From the NCBI RefSeq assembly GCF_003605385.1, contig NZ_QYTV02000013.1, positions 22,284-86,283 on the forward strand: a DNA stretch of 64,000 nt, in the 5' to 3' direction. Source of the stretch: Siminovitchia acidinfaciens. GTDB lineage: Bacteria > Bacillota > Bacilli > Bacillales > Bacillaceae_C. The notes beneath the pieces were generated by a model that saw only the letters and a list, made by a program, of their open reading frames with translations, was not told the origin of the DNA and made no database searches. Both the position numbers and the translations under genes were made by a program. Shown piece after piece: positions 9,106-16,727 of the stretch; within the stretch, counting starts at the first letter, position 1; every line of letters begins with the position of its first letter.

Positions 9106-10392
9106 ATGAACAAAAAATCCATTGGATTATTTCAAGGAATTGCACTATACATTGCAGCTATTCTAGGGTCTGGTGTCCTTTTTTTATCGGGAGTAACGGC
9201 CTCAATAGCGGGCCCTGCATCCATTGTATCCTGGCTAATTGTTATATTAATTAGCTTTCCGCTTGCTTATTCCTTTGCCAGTTTGGCACAGCAATATCCT
9301 GATGCCGGTGGAGCAGCAACCTTTGTTAGAAATTCTTTCGGATTTCATCTTGGCAATATCGTTGGGTGGTTTTACTTTGTAACTGCAGCAGTTGGTCAAA
9401 CAATTGTGTCCTTAACCGGTGCTTTTTACGTCAGTCAGGCTTTTGGATTTTCGCATTTAGAAACAACTTTGATTGCCGTCTTTATTTTGGTAATTGCAGG
9501 TGTTTCCAATTATTACGGTGTAAATGTCAGTGGTAAAGTTGCATTTATTTTAAGTTCTTTATTACTGATTCTTTTAGTGGCAGCTGTATTTGTTTCGTTT
9601 CCAAGAATACAATGGGCGAATTTTATTCCCTTTGTCCCAAATGGATGGTTTTCTGTCGGGAGTGCTATAACGGGTATCTTTTGGTCTTTTTTCGGTTGGG
9701 AGGCGATTTGTAGTCTGGCTGAGCACTTTAAAAGGCCTGAAAAAGATATTGTCAAAGGAGCAGTTGTCAGTGCAGTTGTCATTGGATTATTATTTTTAGC
9801 TTTAAGCCTTGTCACTATTGGAACGGCCACGTATGGGAATCAGGAAAGCAACCTGTCTCCTATTGGTGTTATAATGGGAGATACAGTAGGTATTGGTGCC
9901 AAAGTCGTCACGGCAGTTTTGGCGTTAATTATTTGTACAGGGACATCGAATGCTTTTGTAGCCAGCCTAACGCAATTAGGATATTCATTAAGCAGGGATG
10001 GTGCTTTTCCAAAGTTTTTTTCAAGACTGCATGTAACTACTCAAATTCCAAGACAGATGGTATTGTTTGTTATCTGTTTTTCGGTATCAGGTGTTTTAGT
10101 GACGAAGGCTTTGTCACTGACGTTTGATGATATTTTGTTTATACCGACTTCTCTTGGGATTATAGTTTATGTTCTTTCAATGGCAGCAGGCGTTAAATTA
10201 TTTAGGAAGAACACATCGGCATGGTGGGCATCGTTGATCTCTTTCATTTTATGTTTTCTGGTAATTCCATTTTTTCAATTATATATATTTGTTCCGTTAA
10301 TAGTTGTTGCTATATATACGATTTATATGTTTTTGAATAAGAAGATACTCGCCTCCAAGGGAGGGTTAAAATCTAATGAAGGATCAAAATAA
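9106..10392 (+). CDS. APC-family amino acid permease or exporter (YjeH-like)
   Basis: Integral membrane transporter of the amino acid-polyamine-organocation superfamily, with about 12 hydrophobic segments over 428 residues. The first helix carries the family substrate motif region GSGVLFLSG, with Pro-rich GPASIVSW next. Overall sequence is closest in character to YjeH-type (methionine/branched-chain exporter) and YfnA-type permeases, so direction and substrate are open. SD AAGGGGTG precedes ATG 9106. The next gene, adaA-like, starts 17 bases before this stop in another frame, so the two are translationally coupled. Confidence 0.82.
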   Translation: MNKKSIGLFQGIALYIAAILGSGVLFLSGVTASIAGPASIVSWLIVILISFPLAYSFASLAQQYPDAGGAATFVRNSFGFHLGNIVGWFYFVTAAVGQTIVSLTGAFYVSQAFGFSHLETTLIAVFILVIAGVSNYYGVNVSGKVAFILSSLLLILLVAAVFVSFPRIQWANFIPFVPNGWFSVGSAITGIFWSFFGWEAICSLAEHFKRPEKDIVKGAVVSAVVIGLLFLALSLVTIGTATYGNQESNLSPIGVIMGDTVGIGAKVVTAVLALIICTGTSNAFVASLTQLGYSLSRDGAFPKFFSRLHVTTQIPRQMVLFVICFSVSGVLVTKALSLTFDDILFIPTSLGIIVYVLSMAAGVKLFRKNTSAWWASLISFILCFLVIPFFQLYIFVPLIVVAIYTIYMFLNKKILASKGGLKSNEGSK

Positions 10393-10972
10393 CCTTTCAA
10401 AAGATACCATGTGGAAAGCAACAGTAGCATGTGATCCAGCATATGACGGGATATTCTTTTATGCAGTCAAGACAACTGGAATTTTCTGCCGGCCTTCTTG
10501 CAAGTCTAAGGTTCCTAATTGTGAAAATGTATCCTTTTTTTCAAATGCAAACGAAGCTCAAAGGGCAGGCTATCGACCATGCAAAAGATGCCGACCAGAT
10601 CTAAATATAAAAATATATGATCCGTTGGAATCAGTTTTGGAAGATACTAAACGATTGATTGAAAATAATTATGATCAAAACATGTTTTTACATGAAATTG
10701 CATCAAGAGTAGGAGTTAGTCGTTTTTATTTAAATCGGATCTTCAAAGAAAGAACAGGGTATACTCCTCGAACATATTTAGAAAAGATCAGAGTTAAAAA
10801 AGCTAAAGAACTACTCTTAATGACGGCCTTTAATAGTACGGAGATTGGTTATCATATAGGGTATCAAAGCATTTCTAGCTTTTATAATGCATTTAAACGA
10901 AATACAGGACTTTCACCGAGTCAATTCCGTGCTTACCATGATGGAAGTACCGTAAACCATGAACTTGACTGA
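10376..10972 (+). CDS. AdaA-like methylphosphotriester sensor and AraC-type regulator
   Basis: 198 residues in two parts. The N-terminal Ada zinc domain has four cysteines (FCRPSC at 37-42 and RPCKRC at 67-72, i.e. C38, C42, C69, C72). Residues about 90-190 form an AraC double helix-turn-helix (IASRVGVSRFYLNRIFKE, then IGYHIGYQSISSFYNAFKR). In the family, the first cysteine takes a methyl group from DNA phosphotriesters and turns the protein into an activator. The alkyltransferase partner adaB is not adjacent; instead the gene overlaps an amino acid permease, an unusual pairing. Confidence 0.85.
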   Translation: MKDQNNLSKDTMWKATVACDPAYDGIFFYAVKTTGIFCRPSCKSKVPNCENVSFFSNANEAQRAGYRPCKRCRPDLNIKIYDPLESVLEDTKRLIENNYDQNMFLHEIASRVGVSRFYLNRIFKERTGYTPRTYLEKIRVKKAKELLLMTAFNSTEIGYHIGYQSISSFYNAFKRNTGLSPSQFRAYHDGSTVNHELD

Positions 10973-11014
10973 ATTTATCGTTTCTTTAAGACAATATCAA
11001 CTAATAATAAGTAC

Positions 11015-11098
11015 AGGGACTATTCCCAGAAAAGGGCGCTTATCCGGAATAAGGATTTGCGGCTTGTTTTCATAAATGGGCCAGATAATTGAATAACA
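11015..11098 (+). repeat. Dispersed repeat family B, copy 2
   Basis: Contains CAGAAAAGGGCGCTTATCC, GGAATAAGG and AATGGGCCAGATAATTGAATAAC, in the same order as in the other copies. Confidence 0.6.
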
Positions 11099-11156
11099 CT
11101 TGGCAATTAAATGGGATTATAATTTCAATATATATCGAGTTATCGGGAGTTAGAAG

Positions 11157-11300
11157 ATGAAAAAGAAAAGAGAAAGACAGAACGACTTTTTTAAAGAAAT
11201 CCTAATCGAACTTAGGGAATCAATCTTATTTGAAGTGGCATGGAACATCTTAATGTTTATACCAAGAATGCTGCTTCGCTTAATAAAGAACATTCGGTGA
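11157..11300 (+). CDS. Small basic amphipathic protein (47 aa), unknown
   Basis: ATG 11157 after GGGAGTTAG. The product starts MKKKRERQNDFFKEI, followed by a hydrophobic stretch near VAWNILMFIPRMLLRLIK. It looks like a short membrane-associated or amphipathic peptide. It resembles small unannotated Bacillus proteins I have seen, but I cannot name a family. It stands alone between two repeat B copies. Confidence 0.5.
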   Translation: MKKKRERQNDFFKEILIELRESILFEVAWNILMFIPRMLLRLIKNIR

Positions 11301-11342
11301 ATGGTTAGTCAAAATAGAGCTAACGGGTAGCTTTAGTTCAAT

Positions 11343-11380
11343 AACGATATTCAACAATCGGGCACTATTGCCTAAAAAAC
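11343..11380 (+). repeat. Dispersed repeat family B, partial copy 3
   Basis: TATTCAACAATCGGGCACTATTGCC, the left-end consensus of the family, abutting the SD of the following GNAT frame. Confidence 0.55.
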
Positions 11381-11398
11381 AGGGAGGGGATCTTTATC

Positions 11399-11842
11399 TT
11401 AGCAAATTCAATTAAACCATTCACTTTTGATAGCATAGAAGAGTGTATAGATCTTTACATAAAAGTTTTTAACAGTGCACCTTGGAAAGAAAATTGGTCT
11501 TATGAAGTCGCTAAGGAAAGGCTAGATGATTTATATCACACTCCAAAATTTGTTGGATATACCTTATGCAATTACGACAAATTAGTTGGTTTTATAGCTG
11601 GAAATAAAAAGAGAACTCCAAAAGGAATTGTATTTTATATTGCTGAACTATGTATTAATAGTGAGGAGCAAGGGCAGGGATATGGTTCATTATTACTTGA
11701 ATCATTGGAGAAAGAACTAATAAATAATGATGTTACAAGTATCTATCTTCTAACATCTAAGGGCGGTCTGGCAGAGAGCTTTTACTTAAAGAAGAATTAT
11801 TCTGTAAATAGGAACAGAATTGTTATGAAAAAGTCATTATAA
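11399..11842 (+). pseudogene. GNAT acetyltransferase frame without a canonical start codon
   Basis: A continuous 147-codon frame encodes a GNAT N-acetyltransferase: IKPFTFDSIEECIDLYIKVF, then SAPWKENWSYE, and the acetyl-CoA loop EQGQGYGSLLLESLEKE near residues 89-105. It has a good SD (GGGAGGGG, 11382-11389), but at the expected start the codons are ATC (11396) and TTA (11399). No ATG, GTG or TTG occurs in frame before the acetyl-CoA loop. Either the start was lost (for example TTG to TTA) or a rare start is used. The reading frame itself is undamaged, suggesting recent loss. Confidence 0.6.
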
Positions 11843-11859
11843 TTAACAAGCCTTATTAA

Positions 11860-11930
11860 GCAATCGAGCGCTTTAACGGAGGAAATAAGCGCCCTTTTTT
11901 CATTATTGGACCAGATTGTGGAACATCACA
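11860..11930 (+). repeat. Dispersed repeat family B, copy 4 with built-in terminator
   Basis: Best-preserved copy: GCGCTT...AAGCGC stem followed by CCTTTTTT, then ATTGGACCAGATTGTGGAAC. The first half is a working-looking Rho-independent terminator for the GNAT frame. Confidence 0.7.
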
Positions 11931-12028
11931 CTAATTATCATAAGGATATTTTTTTCGCAGAATGTGGACTATTATGGTGCAGGTATGTTTATCAAAATTG
12001 TAAACATAAGATATTCTGGCAAAAATTA

Positions 12029-12065
12029 AGACCCTTGATTTACGAAAATTAAGGGTCTACTCTTT
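12029..12065 (-). terminator. Terminator of the lysE-type gene
   Basis: AGACCCTT / AAGGGTCT inverted repeat; on the minus strand it is followed by TAATTTTT. Confidence 0.7.
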
Positions 12066-12084
12066 TAATTTAAATATAAAACAC

Positions 12085-12717
12085 CTAATTATGAGACTTT
12101 TCTAGGGCTAGTTTTATTCCAAAACCTATCAGTATACTGCCTGTGATTCCTTCAATAATATTTTGTGCTTTAGGTTTTTTCATAAAAGAACTAATCTGAT
12201 TAATTAAAAAGACATAAACCAAAAACCATATGGCGGTCAATACAGTATAAGTGATGCCCATTATAAGAAATGGTATAAAGGTATTTCCTCCAGAGTCCAC
12301 GAATTGAGGCAAAAAGGTTAAGAAAAAGACAGCAACTTTGGGATTAAGGATATTGGTAAGGAATCCTTGTTTAAAACAAGATGTGTTTTCAAATTGTTTT
12401 TTTGTGCCCGTCTCCACGCATGTTGTTTCTTCTTTTTTTCTCAAAGACCATAATGCTTTTGCACCGAGATAAATTAAGTAAACAGCACCAATGTATTTGA
12501 AGACAGAAAATAATAAAGCTGATTTAACAATGATTGCTGAAAGTCCTAATACAGCAGCAGAAGTATGGATAAGAAGGGCGCAACACGTACCTAAAGCTGT
12601 TTTAAGACCGCCACATCTCCCAACAGTGAGAGTGTTTTTTGTAGCAATCGCAGTATCTGGACCTGGTAAAATAATTAGAAAAATACACATAGCGACAAAT
12701 AGATAAAATTTTTCCAT
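12085..12717 (-). CDS. LysE/RhtB-family amino acid exporter
   Basis: 210 residues with six hydrophobic segments. The N-terminal motif is IILPGPDTAIATKNTL, the family signature (PGP-D) of LysE/RhtB exporters. Hydrophobic blocks follow near 40-65, 70-90, 115-135, 145-170 and 190-205. It probably exports amino acids or homoserine lactone-like compounds; the substrate cannot be read from sequence. It is the only minus-strand gene in the repeat-separated cluster and has its own terminator. Confidence 0.85.
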   Translation of the reverse strand: MEKFYLFVAMCIFLIILPGPDTAIATKNTLTVGRCGGLKTALGTCCALLIHTSAAVLGLSAIIVKSALLFSVFKYIGAVYLIYLGAKALWSLRKKEETTCVETGTKKQFENTSCFKQGFLTNILNPKVAVFFLTFLPQFVDSGGNTFIPFLIMGITYTVLTAIWFLVYVFLINQISSFMKKPKAQNIIEGITGSILIGFGIKLALEKSHN

Positions 12718-12823
12718 TTTATTACCAACTTTCTAATTATTTAAATCTTCCGTGTAAAATGTGTTACTCTTATTATATATATATCGTGTTATAAATTGAA
12801 CATTGACTTTATTTCCTGTTTCA

Positions 12824-12922
12824 CTATCGGCTGCTAAACGATCTTCCAGAAAAGAGCGCTATTTAGGAATAAGGGTAGCGACCTGTTTTGCAGAAACGGG
12901 TCAGATTGTGGAGCAAGACAGT
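12824..12922 (+). repeat. Dispersed repeat family B, copy 5
   Basis: CTATCGGCTGC, CCAGAAAAGAGCGCTATTTAGGAATAAGGG, then GAAACGGGTCAGATTGTGGAGCAAG: the full two-part architecture. Confidence 0.65.
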
Positions 12923-12995
12923 TAAAATTTCATGATAAAATTAGGGATATGTTGTGAAGAAATGCACTTGAAGTAACGGATGAGAAGGTGTTACT

Positions 12996-13256
12996 TTGAA
13001 AAAATCCATTCTGATTATATTGATTTTGATAAACGTATTTTATATGGTGAACTACCTTATTAATTTTAAAACTTTTGCATTAAACAATCTATGGATTATC
13101 ATTTTTATTGTCAGTATATGTTTATCTATTCTTTTTTTGTTTAATACGAGGAAAGACGGTTATAATCTTTTTTTATCAATTGTAGTTTTGGGGCTAAGTG
13201 TTGGCTCGTTAGGGGCGTATGGTTTCCTATATTTTATCGCACACCTCATGGGATAA
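12996..13256 (+). CDS. Small membrane protein (86 aa), unknown
   Basis: TTG start at 12996 with AGAAGGTG five bases upstream. Three strongly hydrophobic segments (about 3-22, 31-50 and 60-84) and few charged residues. No motif recognised. It is bracketed by repeat B copies on both sides, as a single-gene unit. Confidence 0.55.
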   Translation: MKKSILIILILINVFYMVNYLINFKTFALNNLWIIIFIVSICLSILFLFNTRKDGYNLFLSIVVLGLSVGSLGAYGFLYFIAHLMG

Positions 13257-13261
13257 CAGAT

Positions 13262-13330
13262 ATTCAAGTAACGGGTGCCTTTCTTGAATAAGAAGGGCGT
13301 TCTGTAATCAGGTCATATTGTTTAAGAACA
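13262..13330 (+). repeat. Dispersed repeat family B, copy 6 (diverged)
   Basis: AGTAACGGGTGCCTTTCTTGAATAAGAAGGGCG and AATCAGGTCATATTGTTTAAG follow the family order with several changes. Confidence 0.5.
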
Positions 13331-13363
13331 TAGAACTGTATTATGACTGAAGGAGAGGGTTCC

Positions 13364-14353
13364 TTGAAAGCTAAATGTCTCAAATTCACTGAATTTGGCA
13401 ACCCCAAAGAAGTACTTAAAGTTGAATATAAAGACATTCAACTCCCAAAGGAAAACGAGGTACTTGTACGGATGGTAGCCAGACCAATCAACCCATCTGA
13501 TTTAATACCGATAAGGGGTGCTTACTCTCATAGAATCTCTTTACCAAATATTCCGGGCTATGAGGGAGTTGGAATTGTTGAAGATGTAGGATTCTCAGTA
13601 TCTTAAAGTCTTGTCGGCAAGCGTGTTTTACCCTTAAGGGGAGAAGGTACTTGGCAGGAGTTCGTTAAAACATCAGCAGAATATACAGTGACAATTCCAG
13701 ATTCTATTGATGACTTTACAGCTGCGCAAATGTACATAAATCCAATCACAGCTTGGGTCATCTGTACCCAAGAGTTAGGTTTAAGACCAGATGATGTCCT
13801 CTTAGTCAACGCCTGTGGCTCATCTATCGGGCATTTATTTGCCCAATTATCTAAAGTTGTAGGCTTCCGATTAATAGCGATAACCAGGAATGATAATTAT
13901 TCAAAGGATCTACAAAGGCTTGGTGCATCTTGTGTGATCAATACCTCGGTTGATCCATTGCACGAAACAGTTATGGATTTAACTGGTGGGGTTGGAGCCA
14001 ATGCAGCTATTGATTCAATTGGAGGCCCAGATGGTAACGACTTAGCATTTTGCGTTCGTCCTGAAGGTACTTTTTTAACCTTAGGTCTTTTATCAGGAAT
14101 CCAAGTAGACTGGGCGAGAATTGCAAATGAAGCAAAAGTAAACGTAAAGTTATTTCATCTGCGTCATTGGAATAAAAGAGTCTCAATAAATACTTGGCAG
14201 GAGACATTTAACTACTTAATAACATTGGTCCAAGACAAAAAGTTAAGGCTTATGAGACCTGAATCATATTACAGCTTAACGGAAATACGGGAAGCCGTTC
14301 GGATTGTTGAAACTTTGGAAGGAAATAAAGGCAAGGTAATTTTAACGAACTGA
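13364..14353 (+). pseudogene. Zinc-type alcohol dehydrogenase/quinone oxidoreductase (MDR family), one stop codon
   Basis: From TTG 13364 (SD GGAGAGGG) the frame encodes an MDR-superfamily enoyl/quinone reductase of about 328 residues. It has PINPSDLIPIRG, the GYEGVGIVEDVG segment, LVNACGSSIGHLFAQL (Rossmann) and a complete C-terminus. A single TAA at 13604-13606 interrupts it after GFSVS; the frame resumes unchanged (SLVGKRVLPLRGEGTWQEF). CAA to TAA is the simplest explanation. No other damage is visible. Confidence 0.82.
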
Positions 14354-14365
14354 TAGAGGCTATTT

Positions 14366-14398
14366 ATTCCATTAAAAGGGCGCGATTGTGGAAAAAGA
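14366..14398 (+). repeat. Dispersed repeat family B, copy 7 (short)
   Basis: TATTCCATTAAAAGGGCGCGATTGTGGAAAAAG, closely matching the copy at 63932-63965. Confidence 0.6.
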
Positions 14399-14611
14399 TG
14401 TAATAAATATTTCTTGCTTTTTCCGATCGCATATAAAAAATTAAACCCCTCTCAAAAGAGAAGGAGTTCGAATTTTTAAGAGTGGTTTCCTTTTTTAATA
14501 TTTCGTTATTTTGTACCGTGTACTCTTTGCTTTGGATGAGTGTTGATATTACTTCATGCACACACTGTGCTTTTTTGTTTTGTTCTTTTATATCACTTGT
14601 CGGGTGATAAC

Positions 14612-14650
14612 ACACCCCTAAAAATACCCCTTGAACACCTCAAAATTACT
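14612..14650. repeat. Imperfect direct repeat, right copy
   Basis: ACACCCCTAAAAATACCCCT and CAAAATTACT; partner of 5665-5700. Confidence 0.35.
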
Positions 14651-15194
14651 GAAGATGTTTGAAAAAAAATAAACCAGAAACAATAATCCAACCTATGTAT
14701 TGTAGTAGACCAACATCAATGAAAGAGCTTCTGCCCTTTGTACGTTTCTAGTTTTTACTTGATACAACTATTATCCCTTCATCAATTTTTTTCGTTTCTT
14801 CAAAAACAGTTGTTTTATCTCTTCGGGGCCCTGTATCGAGCATTTATCGCTTCTTGCTCAGAACAGACTACTGAGCTACATTTGTTGTCCTGTTGTAATG
14901 TGTACTTCCAGCAACATGATAAATTCCGCTTCGGCTTCCTTTAATTCAGGCTCCGAATCTGATTTAGGAGCGGGTGCCGGCTTTGCCTAAGCTTTCTTAG
15001 TAGTTTATGGCGCTTGGGTTGTCTTTTTTAGGTGTTGACGCTACAGCTTTATTTTTAGGCTCCTTAAATCCGTCTTCCTGTGCTTAGTTTTCGATGGACC
15101 ATATCCTGATTTTTTTCTCGGTTAGCTATGCCTGCGTGAGTAGAGAGAAAGCTATTCAGATGCTAATTGGTGCAATGAAAGGAGTGGAAGATTT

Positions 15195-15374
15195 ATGAGA
15201 GTTTCGCTAGAAGCTAAACGCAAATTTTGTATTGATCAGCTGCTTGAAAAAGGCTGGACCCATTCCAGGGACGGAGTACCAGTCCATGATTTGCCGTGCG
15301 AAGAATTAAGGTAAGAAGTTGTACTGATAGAGTTCAGACAAATTGATACGGCATGTAAAGCGAATGCTTTTTAA
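15195..15374 (+). pseudogene. FbpA-like (Fur-regulated basic protein family) small gene with one TAA
   Basis: ATG 15195 follows AAAGGAGTGG. The product MRVSLEAKRKFCIDQLLEKG then HDLPCEELR fits the Fur-regulated basic protein FbpA-like family (pattern YLIDQLL...ELxLSELE). TAA at 15312-15314 falls where homologues usually carry Tyr, and the frame then continues EVVLIEFRQIDTACKANAF to TAA 15372-15374, giving the usual length of about 59 codons. No Fur box was seen upstream. Confidence 0.6.
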
Positions 15375-15565
15375 AAAACTACCGAAATATCCTTGTTAAC
15401 AATAAACGTCATGGAAGTTTAATGGTGGAAATAGTTTTCGGAAGGTATTAAGAGAAGGAAACAGGATATTAAAGAGCGCCTGGCGGTAGCGCTCTTCAGG
15501 TGGTGAGGTGAGGTGAGTTAAAGGCTTAAATACCATTGGGGTGACAGTCTACGCATGTGGATGGA

Positions 15566-15697
15566 CTAGTAACGGACAAATGCTGTGCCGACAATAATTA
15601 ACAGAATGAAAAGAACCACGATTAACGCGAAGGAGCTGCCCATTCCATAACCACCGCCGTAACCGTAGCCACCATAGCCACAACCGAAGCATCCCAT
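15566..15697 (-). CDS. YjcZ-family sporulation protein (43 aa)
   Basis: Tiny protein missing from most ORF calls. It starts [20 protein letters not shown], then has one hydrophobic segment [17 protein letters not shown] and ends TAFVRY. A Gly/Tyr-rich head with a single C-terminal membrane helix is the hallmark of the YjcZ/YxzL-type small sporulation proteins of Bacillus. SD AAGGCGGTGAT lies before the ATG at 15697. Role in the spore is unknown. Confidence 0.8.
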   Translation of the reverse strand: MGCFGCGYGGYGYGGGYGMGSSFALIVVLFILLIIVGTAFVRY

Positions 15698-15874
15698 ATG
15701 AATCACCGCCTTTCGAACAGTTAGTATAGTTTATTCAAGTTTCTTTATAACGAGCTAGTGATTAGCGGACAGGGAGTAAAATGGTTGCATTTATTAGATT
15801 TACCAGAGGAGAATTCTAATGAGTCAAAGTATGTTGATACAGGAGTACAGGAATATTAGGGAAAAACGCGGTCT

Positions 15875-16259
15875 ATGTATTCTAATAAAAAGGTGGAGAA
15901 TGCCGGCCATGTTTTTGACAGTGTCGCAGTATTACGAGCAATTGAAGTGGCTGGAAGCTAACAAGCAGATATTATTTTCCGGATCCAGCCCTGGTATCTT
16001 TTTCGGGAAGCCTTCGAAAAGGACGGCAAGACTCATAGGCAGATAGATTAATATACCTGATTTTGAATATGGCGGAAGCATTGAAGTGGTGGATGTGAAA
16101 GGAGTCCTTTTCCCGGTGTTCCGGTTTAAGCAGAAAATGTTTCACAAACAGTATCTGCATAAGCTGCCACTCTCTTATAACCGTTCCGATCAAAAACAAG
16201 CCCACAAATTACTGGAAATATCTTCACAAATAATTAAAATCATATTTCTTTTTTTATAA
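15875..16259 (+). pseudogene. DUF1064-like phage nuclease-family gene, multiply disrupted
   Basis: Pieces in more than one frame match the DUF1064 pattern in order: YSNKKVENAGHVFDSVAVL, ADIIFRIQPWYLFREAFEKD with GKTHRQI, then PDFEYGGSIEVVDVKGVLFP with FKQKMF. The VVDVKG motif at about 16087-16104 is the conserved core. In-frame stops after VAGS and QID, plus the frame changes, make it a pseudogene. With the endolysin remnant it points to an old prophage. Confidence 0.6.
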
Positions 16260-16361
16260 TATAGCCACACACTCATTAAGATGAGATAAATATGCAGTTT
16301 TCTATTTATCACACTGTTATAATTGGCTCGGAATCAAGCTGAAGATCTGGAGGTTTTATGT

Positions 16362-16595
16362 ATGAAGTTAAAATGGAAGCAGATTGTGCCGATCACTTCC
16401 ATTCTACTGCTTGCGGCGTGCACATCTGTACAGGAATTTGCCATAAGTGAAAACACGTCTGACACTCAAAAGAAAATAATCAAAGTAAACCAAAACATTG
16501 AGGAGCATCCTGCCTGGAATGAAAGCCCGGCTGAACCAGTGATTGGGGAGGATGCTGTAGAAGTGCTGCCTCCCACTAAAAAGGGTGACCAATAA
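16362..16595 (+). CDS. Small lipoprotein (77 aa), unknown
   Basis: Start chosen at ATG 16362 because GGAGG lies 8 bases upstream; the frame is open further back without SD. The signal peptide MKLKWKQIVPITSILLLAAC has a lipobox LAAC with Cys20. The rest is short and acidic with Pro-rich ends (SPAEPVIGEDAVEVLPPTKK). No domain recognised. A terminator follows directly, so it is monocistronic and lies just ahead of the germination operon. Confidence 0.7.
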   Translation: MKLKWKQIVPITSILLLAACTSVQEFAISENTSDTQKKIIKVNQNIEEHPAWNESPAEPVIGEDAVEVLPPTKKGDQ

Positions 16596-16606
16596 GCTTC
16601 TATCTA

Positions 16607-16638
16607 AAGAGTCCATTGAAAAGAATGGGCTCTTTTTT
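16607..16638 (+). terminator. Terminator after the small lipoprotein
   Basis: AAGAGTCCATT / AATGGGCTCTT (one G-U) followed by TTTT. Confidence 0.8.
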
Positions 16639-16727
16639 GCTTTACAAGGAAGTCCGACTTTGAATAGGACAGGCAAATACTGTAAATACTTGTAGCAATA
16701 TTACAGGAGACGAGTTGAGCAATACGA

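Larger units (their letters stand above)
14354..15194. other. Intergenic stretch with repeat and decayed coding traces
   Basis: Starts with a repeat B copy (14366-14398). The right copy of the ACACCCCTAAA direct repeat is at 14612-14650. Around 14930-15080 the minus strand has a Lys/Ala/Pro-rich reading (KPAPAPKSDSEPELKEAEAE) broken by several stops, which looks like a dead gene I cannot identify. A minus frame at 14364-14615 has no SD and is not called. Confidence 0.35.

Noticed and set aside
14364-14615. 83-codon minus-strand frame after the MDR pseudogene
   Set aside because: No SD, starts within the direct-repeat region and shows no recognisable motif; could be a remnant but not supportable.
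5765-15374. Stop-codon readthrough or recoding as explanation for the interrupted genes
   Set aside because: TAG, TGA and TAA are all involved while neighbouring genes use them as normal stops; independent mutations are simpler.
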